5,308 bases of DNA, taken from the NCBI GenBank assembly GCA_024641225.1, contig JAHEDN010000226.1, forward strand, positions 1 to 5,308, given 5' to 3'. The notes beneath the pieces were generated by a model, which saw only the letters and a list, made by a program, of their open reading frames with translations, did no database searches and was not told the DNA's origin. Both the position numbers and the translations under genes were made by a program. Below are positions 1-4,568 of the stretch, one piece after another (within the stretch, counting starts at the first letter, position 1; each line of letters opens with the position of its first letter). Source of the DNA: Burkholderiales bacterium. Its GTDB lineage: Bacteria > Pseudomonadota > Gammaproteobacteria > Burkholderiales > Burkholderiaceae_F.

Positions 1-1
1 G

Positions 2-865
2 ATCGCCGAACTGGTCTTTTCCGGCCGGCTGCCTCAGGCGGAACGCGCGCTGGCGCAGGCCGTCGAGGACACGGCGAGGAGCGGACCTGCGCCGGGCGAG
101 GTCTACCTGGTCGGTGCGGGTCCCGGCAACCCCGACCTGCTGACGTTCGCAGCGCTGCGGCTGATGCAACAGGCCGACGTCGTGCTGTACGACAACCTGG
201 TATCGCCCGACATCCTCGAGCGCTGCAGGCGCGACGCGGAACGGGTCTACGTCGGCAAGCAGCGGGCCAATCACACGATGCGGCAGGAGGAGATCAACGC
301 GCTGCTGGTCAAGCTGGCTCGAGAGGGCAAGCGCGTGCTGCGGCTGAAGGGCGGCGATCCATACGTGTTCGGTCGCGGCGGCGAGGAGATCGAGACGCTG
401 GCCGCCTCCGGCGTGCGCTTCCAGGTCGTGCCCGGCGTCACGGCCGCGTGCGGCGTCGCCGCTTACGCCGGCATCCCGCTGACGCATCGGGACTATGCAC
501 AGTCGTGCGTGCTGGTGACCGGACACCTGAAGGACGGCACGATGAACCTCGACTGGCACGGGCTGGCCCGGCCGCGCCAGACGGTGGTCGTCTACATGGG
601 GCTGCTCGGCCTCCAGAAGCTTTGCGACGCGCTGATCGAGCACGGCATGCCGCCCGACATGCCGGCGGCGGTCGTGCAGCAGGCGACGATGCCGCAGCAG
701 CGCGTGGTGACCGGAACGCTGGCCGACCTGCCCGGGCGCGTCGAGGCCGCCGGACTGCGCCCGCCGACTCTGGTCATCGTCGGCGACGTCGTCAAGCTGC
801 GCGACACGCTGAACTGGTACGAGATCGACAGCGACGAGAGCGAGGTTGTGGCGACCGCGTCCTGA
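2..865 (+). CDS. cysG: Siroheme synthase CysG, C-terminal part (uroporphyrinogen-III C-methyltransferase), 5' end outside window
   Basis: The reading frame is open from base 2 to a TGA at 863-865 and gives about 287 residues. The first ~35 residues (IAELVFSGRLPQAERALAQ and following) resemble the dimerisation/linker region of fused CysG. The SAM-dependent methyltransferase domain follows from VYLVGAGPGNPDLLT (about base 101). Visible family motifs are the GAGPG loop, RLKGGDPYVFGRGGEE (about 341-388), VVPGVTAACG, GIPLTHRDYAQS, VYMGL and the C-terminal RDTLNW. This domain methylates uroporphyrinogen III twice with S-adenosylmethionine to make precorrin-2 in the cytoplasm. The missing N-terminal domain of the fused enzyme performs oxidation and ferrochelation to siroheme. 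An internal ATG at 164 lies after the SAM loop, so it is not the real start. That residues exist upstream of the SAM loop argues for the fused CysG rather than a stand-alone CobA, but the N-terminal half is not visible. The gene is convergent with the next gene, 26 bases away, with no obvious terminator between them. Confidence 0.93.
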   Translation: MAELVFSGRLPQAERALAQAVEDTARSGPAPGEVYLVGAGPGNPDLLTFAALRLMQQADVVLYDNLVSPDILERCRRDAERVYVGKQRANHTMRQEEINALLVKLAREGKRVLRLKGGDPYVFGRGGEEIETLAASGVRFQVVPGVTAACGVAAYAGIPLTHRDYAQSCVLVTGHLKDGTMNLDWHGLARPRQTVVVYMGLLGLQKLCDALIEHGMPPDMPAAVVQQATMPQQRVVTGTLADLPGRVEAAGLRPPTLVIVGDVVKLRDTLNWYEIDSDESEVVATAS

Positions 866-891
866 CCGGGACGGCTGCCCCTCGCTTGCGG

Positions 892-1974
892 TCAGCCGGT
901 CGCGGCGAGCCGGGTTGCGTGGGCGGTGAGGGCGTCCTGCCCGCCGCGCCGCCATTGCGCCAGCAAGTCCGAGGCTACGTCGAGCCAGGCGCGGCTTCCG
1001 CGCTGCGCGGCGCGGCCGAGCTGGTCACGGTCGACCGTGCGCAGCTCGGCGCGGTACGCAGCGGCGAGTTCGGGCGCAAGCAGGCGGCGCAGGCCATCGA
1101 ATCCGGCGATCCAGAACGAAAGCGAGGCGTCGGCCTGCCGCTCGACGAGTCGCGGCAGCGTCACCAGGCAATCGGCAAGAAGGTCGCGCACCGCGCGCAC
1201 CAGCAGTTCGGTGCGGCGGTCTTCGATGCCTGCCAGCATCCGCTCCCAGTCGGTGCCGAGCAGCGATCCGGCCTGCAGTTCGCCGAGTTCGTGCAGTACG
1301 AGCGTCTCGACCTCGCCATGCGCCATCCGTTCGACCGTTGCCGCGGCATCCTCGGGATCGCCGTAGCCGCGCAGCGCGGCGGCGAAGGCGTTGTCCGGCG
1401 AGCGGCGGGCCGCCTCGGCGCGCGTCCACAGCCAGCGGCGCAATGCATCGAGGCGGATCAGCACGGTCGCATCGCGGCTTGCCGCCGGAGGGGCGACGAA
1501 ACCGCGCGCCAGTTCCTCGCCGGCAACGATGACGCGGGCGCCTTCGCGCGCTTCGTCAGTGAGGCGCTGCGCCAGGCAGAACACCGGTGCGCCGAACAGT
1601 CCGACACCGGCGCCGTAAACGAGACCTTCGGCGGCCAGTTGGCGATTGGCGTCGGCGTCGTCGAACGGATCGATCCCGCTGCCGATCGGCAGCGGCCCAT
1701 ACGAGGACTCCGCGTCGCGCATCTCTTCCCAGCGCTGCTCGTGGCGCGAAACCCATTCGGCGAGCAGCGTGCGATCCGGGGCGTTGCCGGCAGGCGCGCG
1801 CGAGGCCCAGCGGAAATACTCGCGCATCCCGAGCAGGTAGGTGCACAGCGACTTCTCGCGCGCGTGATGGGCATCGGCGAGGTCGCAGTTGCGCTGCACC
1901 GCCTCGATCAACGCCCGCCGATCGACTGCTCCGGCGCGAGGCCGCGCTTCAGTCGACGTAGCGCTTGCTGGCAC
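892..1974 (-). CDS. Conserved-looking protein of unknown function, 360 aa (possibly the 'Sfum_1244' family)
   Basis: A GTG start (complement of 1972-1974) has an AGGA ribosome-binding site 7 bases upstream (complement of 1982-1985). The TGA stop is the complement of 892-894. The protein is soluble, with no signal peptide or membrane segment, and is rich in Ala, Arg, Leu and Glu, suggesting a mostly helical fold. The N-terminal part looks the most constrained: NCDLADAHHAREKSLCTYLL (residues 29-48) followed by GMREYFRW, with Cys30, His36, His37 and Cys44. A Gly-rich stretch GLVYGAGVGLFGAPVFC follows at about 117-133. No nucleotide-binding or known catalytic motif was found. It resembles, from memory only, proteins named Sfum_1244 family; this is not verified. 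The gene overlaps the end of the upstream S24-like gene by 26 bases, so the two are probably cotranscribed and translationally coupled. A TTG at residue 22 is an alternative start. A long frame on the opposite strand of this region has low-complexity Arg/Ala composition and is not coding. Confidence 0.82.
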   Translation of the reverse strand: MPASATSTEARPRAGAVDRRALIEAVQRNCDLADAHHAREKSLCTYLLGMREYFRWASRAPAGNAPDRTLLAEWVSRHEQRWEEMRDAESSYGPLPIGSGIDPFDDADANRQLAAEGLVYGAGVGLFGAPVFCLAQRLTDEAREGARVIVAGEELARGFVAPPAASRDATVLIRLDALRRWLWTRAEAARRSPDNAFAAALRGYGDPEDAAATVERMAHGEVETLVLHELGELQAGSLLGTDWERMLAGIEDRRTELLVRAVRDLLADCLVTLPRLVERQADASLSFWIAGFDGLRRLLAPELAAAYRAELRTVDRDQLGRAAQRGSRAWLDVASDLLAQWRRGGQDALTAHATRLAATG

Positions 1975-2323
1975 GCCGCTGTCCTGGCCGGCTTTTCTGG
2001 ATGATCACGCCGCGCACCGCGCCGAGGTCGGCGAGCTCGATCTCCGCATAGCGAGGGTTCAGCGCCTGCAAGCTCCAGCCGTTGTTTTGCTGCCGCAGAC
2101 GGCGAAACACCCACTCATCGTCGCAGAAGGCCAGGACGTAGGCGCCGTCGGTGGCGAGTCCATCGGGTTCGATAATGACGATGTCGCCATGCACGAACTC
2201 GGGTTCCATCGAGTCACCGAGCACCATCAGCGCGAACGATTCGGCGCCGCTGCAGCCGTCTTCGGCAGCGGCCGTCACGCGGATCGGGAAACTGCGGCGC
2301 GCTGGACTGCGGTCGTCGTTCAT
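1949..2323 (-). CDS. S24/LexA-like protein lacking an HTH domain; catalytic Lys replaced by Arg
   Basis: From the ATG (complement of 2321-2323) the product is 124 residues, ending at a TGA (complement of 1949-1951). It carries the S24/LexA C-terminal fold: SFALMVLGDSMEPEF (Ser38 is the nucleophile position), then HGDIVIIEPDG, YVLAFCDDEWVFRRLRQQ, and a distal LNPRYAEIEL...VRGVIIQKSRPG. Aligned by hand with E. coli LexA, the general-base lysine (LexA Lys156, in VKRLKK) falls on Arg74. The Ser-Lys dyad is therefore incomplete, and self-cleavage is doubtful. No helix-turn-helix precedes the domain, unlike LexA or phage repressors. The start is uncertain: the frame stays open to an ATG at 2425 and a TTG at 2431, which would add 34-36 Pro/Ser-rich residues with no recognisable domain; none of these starts has a clear ribosome-binding site. 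The 3' end overlaps the 360-residue gene by 26 bases. Its role may be a sensor, anti-repressor or structural domain; this is not known. Confidence 0.8.
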   Translation of the reverse strand: MNDDRSPARRSFPIRVTAAAEDGCSGAESFALMVLGDSMEPEFVHGDIVIIEPDGLATDGAYVLAFCDDEWVFRRLRQQNNGWSLQALNPRYAEIELADLGAVRGVIIQKSRPGQRRASKRYVD

Positions 2324-2448
2324 CGGCGGATTCGGCTCGGGCGGGGATCGTCGCGGCACGTGGCGCACGGCAGGCGCTTGCGACTCCGACCAGATGCCGA
2401 CCGAAGAACTCTGCGCGCATGCCATGCTCAAGCGAAGTCAATTCTGCG

Positions 2449-2466
2449 AGCGGCCGCGCGGCCGCT
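2449..2466. repeat. 18-bp perfect palindrome (two nested GCGGCCGC sites)
   Basis: The sequence AGCGGCCGCGCGGCCGCT equals its own reverse complement and contains GCGGCCGC twice. It lies in the divergent spacer, about 140 bases upstream of tusA and 126 bases upstream of the preferred S24-like start. It could be a binding site for a dimeric regulator or a cruciform/hairpin element. The composition is pure G/C apart from the two ends, so a chance origin in GC-rich DNA cannot be excluded. Confidence 0.55.
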
Positions 2467-2590
2467 GAATCACCCATGCGGGTAGCCGCCGCCACGCCTT
2501 CGGAGCCAATGCGCCCATGTGCGCATCGCTGGTGCGACTGGTTAGACTGTCGGCATCCACTGCCGCTGCGAGAGGCGGCCAACGCCGACA

Positions 2591-2597
2591 AGGGGAG
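2591..2597 (+). promoter_or_regulatory. Ribosome-binding site of tusA, fixing a GTG start
   Basis: AGGGGAG lies 7 bases before the GTG at 2605-2607. The frame is open much further upstream, to an ATG at 2419, but the residues before the GTG do not resemble TusA. This site therefore decides the start and gives a protein of normal TusA length. Confidence 0.75.
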
Positions 2598-2604
2598 ACG
2601 CCAG

Positions 2605-2832
2605 GTGAATTTCGACAAGGAACTCGACGCACGAGGGCTGGCTTGTCCGCTGCCTATCGTCAAGACGCGCAAGGCGCTGAACGAGCTCACCACCGGCCAG
2701 GTGCTGAAGGTGACCGCAACGGATTCCGGATCCGTGGCCGACATGAAGGCCTTCTCCGAGCAAACGGGCAACGAATTGCTGTCTTCTGCTCAGGAAGGCA
2801 ACCTCTACGTCTTCTATCTGAAGCGCCGCTAG
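2605..2832 (+). CDS. tusA: TusA-family sulfur carrier protein
   Basis: A GTG start and TAG stop (2830-2832) give 75 residues, the usual length for TusA/SirA proteins. The protein begins NFDKELDARGLACPLPIVKT, and the family signature CPxP is present with the sulfur-carrying Cys14 (C-P-L-P). The rest (KALNELTTGQVLKV, DSGSVADMKAFSEQTGNELL) fits the two-layer alpha/beta fold throughout. TusA carries sulfur as a cysteine persulfide in the cytoplasm. In E. coli it serves tRNA 2-thiolation; in sulfur oxidisers its paralogues pass sulfur to DsrEFH/DsrC or to the sHdr-lipoate system. Here it is followed after 77 bases by a dsrE2-type gene and then sox genes, which favours the oxidative role. The rhodanese gene often found upstream of the tusA-dsrE2 pair is not present here; the upstream neighbour is the divergent S24-like gene. 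Confidence 0.93.
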   Translation: MNFDKELDARGLACPLPIVKTRKALNELTTGQVLKVTATDSGSVADMKAFSEQTGNELLSSAQEGNLYVFYLKRR

Positions 2833-2835
2833 CCG

Positions 2836-2865
2836 CGCCACGTGGCGAGACACCGCGCCGTGGCG
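2836..2865 (+). repeat. Palindrome and inverted repeat between tusA and dsrE2
   Basis: CGCCACGTGGCG (2836-2847) is a 12-bp perfect palindrome starting 4 bases after the tusA stop. A related copy of its right half, CGTGGCG, occurs at 2859-2865 and can also pair with CGCCACG at 2836-2842 across a 16-base loop. No T-run follows, so this is not a typical intrinsic terminator. It may be an intercistronic mRNA stem-loop that sets the tusA:dsrE2 ratio, or a protein-binding site containing the CACGTG core. Confidence 0.45.
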
Positions 2866-2909
2866 GATATGCCGCGCGCAGAGAAACCTTGCTGTCAGGG
2901 GAGACACGC

Positions 2910-3380
2910 ATGACCACCAAGAAAATGGCGTTGATCGCCACCAAGGGAACGCTGGACTGGGCGTACCCGCCGTTCATCCTCGCGTCGACCGCCGCCTCGC
3001 TGGGGTGGGAGGTCCAGGTCTTCTTCACCTTCTACGGCCTGACGCTGCTGCGCAAGGACATGTCGAGCATCAAGATCAGCCCGGTGGCCAACCCGGCGAT
3101 GCCGATGCCGGTGCCGATGCCCGTGCTGGTGCAGGTGCTGCCCGGCATGGAATCGATGGCGACGATGATGATGAGGAACAAGATGAAGTCCAAAGGCGTC
3201 GCATCGCTCGAGGACCTGCGCAACATCTGCATCGAGGCGGACGTGAAGCTGATCGCCTGCCAGATGACGGTCGATCTGTTCGAGTTCGACAAGAAGGACT
3301 TCATCCCGCAGGCCGAGTTCGGCGGCGCCGCGACCTTCCTCGGTTTCGCCGGCGACACGGACGTCTGCCTCTACATCTAG
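2910..3380 (+). CDS. dsrE2: DsrE/DsrF-like family protein, DsrE2 type (cytoplasmic sulfur relay partner of TusA)
   Basis: The ATG at 2910 is preceded by CAGGGGAG (2896-2903), and the stop is TAG at 3378-3380, giving 156 residues. The start MTTKKMALIATKGTLDWAYP and the hydrophobic FILASTAASLGWEVQVFFTFYGLTLL (residues 22-47) match the DsrE-like alpha/beta fold. A Met/Pro loop (MPMPVPMP, 64-71) and PGMESMATMMMRNKMKSKGVASL are typical of the DsrE2 subgroup as I recall it. Conserved-type ACQMTVDLF carries Cys117, the likely sulfur-binding residue; Cys107 and Cys153 are also present. Members of this family accept or hold persulfide sulfur together with TusA in sulfur oxidisers; some DsrE2 proteins have been described as membrane-associated, and the two hydrophobic stretches here would allow that. 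Codon use and GC match the neighbours. The gene is probably cotranscribed with tusA and ends before an intrinsic terminator. The exact subgroup is inferred. Confidence 0.86.
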   Translation: MTTKKMALIATKGTLDWAYPPFILASTAASLGWEVQVFFTFYGLTLLRKDMSSIKISPVANPAMPMPVPMPVLVQVLPGMESMATMMMRNKMKSKGVASLEDLRNICIEADVKLIACQMTVDLFEFDKKDFIPQAEFGGAATFLGFAGDTDVCLYI

Positions 3381-3407
3381 CCGCGTAGGGAATATTCCGA
3401 AGGGTCG

Positions 3408-3435
3408 CCCCGGATCCGCTTTCCGGGGAGTTTTT
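3408..3435 (+). terminator. Intrinsic terminator after dsrE2
   Basis: CCCCGGA (3408-3414) pairs perfectly with TCCGGGG (3422-3428) around a 7-base loop, followed by AG and a run of five T (3431-3435). It starts 28 bases after the dsrE2 stop. It separates the tusA-dsrE2 unit from sox genes on the same strand, so soxYZA should have their own promoter between 3436 and 3534, with some read-through possible because the T-run is short. Confidence 0.82.
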
Positions 3436-3458
3436 GTATAACCCTTCAGAGGTGCTTC

Positions 3459-3495
3459 GTTTCACGACGTGGAAACCTTAGGATTCGAAACCCTA
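3459..3495. promoter_or_regulatory. Repeat cluster upstream of soxY, candidate operator
   Basis: GAAACCTTA (3472-3480) and GAAACCCTA (3487-3495) are direct repeats, 8 of 9 identical, with a 15-base period. The complement of GAAAC, GTTTC, lies at 3459-3463. Two imperfect dyads result: TTTCACG-A-CGTGGAA (3460-3474, one G-T mismatch) and a TAGG...CCTA element centred on TTCGAA (3479-3495). The cluster sits 40 bases before the soxY ATG and after the terminator, where a sox promoter or operator is expected. ArsR-type SoxR repressors are known to control sox operons in other bacteria, but I cannot assign this site to a given regulator. No convincing sigma-70 -35/-10 pair was found; TATAAC at 3437-3442 lacks a good -35. 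Confidence 0.45.
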
Positions 3496-3534
3496 CGGAC
3501 AAAGGCGTCACTTTGAGACGCGAGGAGAGCCCCA

Positions 3535-4002
3535 ATGCACGGAGACAGACGAGAATTCCTTCAATTCACTGGCCTGGTGGGCGCGCTCGCGGCCACGGGA
3601 CTGCTCAGTGCCGAACAGGCGCTTGCGCAGCAGACCTCGTGGAACAAGGCTGCATTCGACGCGAAGAACCTCGCCGATGCGGTCAAGGCGCTCGGCGGCA
3701 GCGGTGTCTCGGAAAGCAAGGACATCACGATTACGGGCCCGGACATCGCCGAGAACGGTGCCGTGGTGCCGGTCGGCGTTTCCAGCAAGGTTCCGGGCAC
3801 GCAGGCCGTCTACATCCTCGTCGAGAAGAACCCGAACATGGTGGCGGCGGGCTTCAACATTCCGGCCGGTACCGAGGCCAACGTGTCGACGCGGATCAAG
3901 ATGGGCCAGAGTTCGAACATCGTTGGCCTGGTCAAGGCGAACAACCAGTTCTTCATGGCCAGCAAGGAAGTGAAGGTCACGCTGGGTGGTTGCGGCGGCT
4001 GA
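3535..4002 (+). CDS. soxY: Thiosulfate oxidation carrier protein SoxY
   Basis: The ATG at 3535 follows GAGGAGAG (3522-3529) by 5 bases; the TGA at 4000-4002 ends a 155-residue protein, normal for SoxY. The N-terminus is a Tat signal: DRREFLQF (twin Arg5-Arg6) then a hydrophobic run GLVGALAATGLL, with probable cleavage after ALA (Ala31). The mature part has the SoxY immunoglobulin-like features (ITGPDIAENGAVVPVGV, NPNMVAAGFNI) and ends in the defining swinging arm GGCGG, with the substrate-carrying Cys153. SoxY folds with SoxZ, which lacks a signal of its own, and the pair is exported together by Tat. Sulfur intermediates remain bound to the cysteine while SoxXA, SoxB and, where present, SoxCD act on them. 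It is the first gene of the sox unit here, 44 bases upstream of soxZ. Confidence 0.97.
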   Translation: MHGDRREFLQFTGLVGALAATGLLSAEQALAQQTSWNKAAFDAKNLADAVKALGGSGVSESKDITITGPDIAENGAVVPVGVSSKVPGTQAVYILVEKNPNMVAAGFNIPAGTEANVSTRIKMGQSSNIVGLVKANNQFFMASKEVKVTLGGCGG

Positions 4003-4046
4003 TCGCACATCGATCGCAGATGAACCCGATAAGCAAGGAGTAGACG

Positions 4047-4358
4047 ATGGCCGATCCGATGCGCATCCGCGCCACCTCGAAAGGGGACTCGACTGAAGTA
4101 CGTGTGCTGATGGCGCACGAAATGGAGACCGGCAGCCGGAAGGACTCGTCCGGCAAGGTTGTACCGGCGCACTTCATTTCGAACGTCACCGTGACCCATG
4201 CGGGCAAGGTCGTGCTGTCGGCCGAGTGGGGTCCGGCAATTGCGAAGAATCCGTACCTGCAGTTCAGCTTCGCCGGCGGCAAGAAGGGCGACGAGGTGAT
4301 GGTGACCTGGGTCGACAACAAAGGCGAGACCCGGACCGACAAGACGACGATCAACTGA
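4047..4358 (+). CDS. soxZ: Thiosulfate oxidation carrier complex protein SoxZ
   Basis: The ATG at 4047 follows AAGGAG (4035-4040) by 6 bases and the TGA is at 4356-4358, giving 103 residues, the normal SoxZ length. Typical family segments are MADPMRIRA at the start, VLMAHEMETGSRKD, the central VPAHFISNVTV, LSAEWGPAIAKNPYLQFSF, and the final VTWVDNKGETRTD. There is no signal peptide and no cysteine, as expected of the partner that rides through Tat bound to SoxY. SoxZ forms a beta-sandwich heterodimer with SoxY in the periplasm and helps present its carrier arm to the other Sox enzymes. A second in-frame ATG (MRIRA, 4059) is less well placed relative to the ribosome-binding site. Confidence 0.97.
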   Translation: MADPMRIRATSKGDSTEVRVLMAHEMETGSRKDSSGKVVPAHFISNVTVTHAGKVVLSAEWGPAIAKNPYLQFSFAGGKKGDEVMVTWVDNKGETRTDKTTIN

Positions 4359-4568
4359 GTGACGTAGCGCGCCGACGCCGGCGACCCGCGTCGAGCCCCT
4401 CGGAATGCAGAGAGAAGGGGGTGCGGAAGGCAGGCGGTGCAGGTGAAGCCGACTATGGTCGGCAGCACTGAAGCAGTTGCAGTACGCCCCGTGTCGAGAC
4501 AACGCGGGAGCAGACAGCCAGGCCGGCCCGCTGTGGCCGGGACCAGCCCATCCAAGGAGGAATCAAGC
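4359..4568 (+). other. 210-base soxZ-soxA spacer with two hairpins, no gene seen
   Basis: No reading frame here has a start, ribosome-binding site and coding-like composition. Two perfect short hairpins are present: GCCGAC-TATG-GTCGGC (4448-4463) and CCGGCC-CGCTGT-GGCCGG (4523-4540). The second ends 13 bases before the soxA ribosome-binding site AAGGAGGA (4554-4561). Neither is followed by a T-run, so they look like processing or mRNA-stability elements rather than terminators. The spacer is much longer than the 44 bases between soxY and soxZ, so an internal promoter for soxA is possible, but I see no clear one. Confidence 0.5.

Larger units (their letters stand above)
2324..2604. promoter_or_regulatory. 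Divergent intergenic region between the S24-like gene and tusA
   Basis: This 281-base stretch separates two divergent transcription units (about 173 bases if the longer S24 start is used), so it must hold promoters for one or both. It contains an 18-bp palindrome at 2449-2466 and a hairpin GCCGC...GCGGC at 2562-2579 in the tusA leader. A TTGACT on the minus strand (complement of 2435-2440) could be a -35 element, but no matching -10 follows at 16-19 bases. No convincing sigma-70 pair was found on the plus strand either. I see no further gene here; the 2324-2431 part may be N-terminal coding sequence of the S24-like gene. Confidence 0.5.

Noticed and set aside
866..891. Possible bidirectional terminator between convergent cysG and the 360-residue gene
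   Set aside because: The 26 bases hold no convincing stem and no T- or A-run.
448..2004. 518-codon open frame on the + strand
   Set aside because: It overlaps the clear methyltransferase coding frame of cysG and runs antisense to the 360-residue gene. The translation is Arg/Ala/Gly-rich with no recognisable domain and no ribosome-binding site; it is an artefact of GC-rich codon use.
2419..2604. N-terminal extension of tusA to an upstream ATG
   Set aside because: The added residues do not resemble TusA, and a good AGGGGAG site precedes the GTG at 2605, which gives the normal family length.
3437..3442. TATAAC as a -10 box for the sox unit
   Set aside because: No -35-like hexamer lies at 16-18 bases upstream, and it directly follows the terminator T-run; too weak to call a promoter.
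3508..4008. 166-codon minus-strand frame opposite soxY
   Set aside because: SoxY is unambiguous on the + strand with a Tat signal and GGCGG end; the opposite frame has no family features.
4020..4043. Seven-codon mini-frame (MNPISKE) ending just before soxZ
   Set aside because: It contains the soxZ ribosome-binding site and has none of its own; most likely chance.
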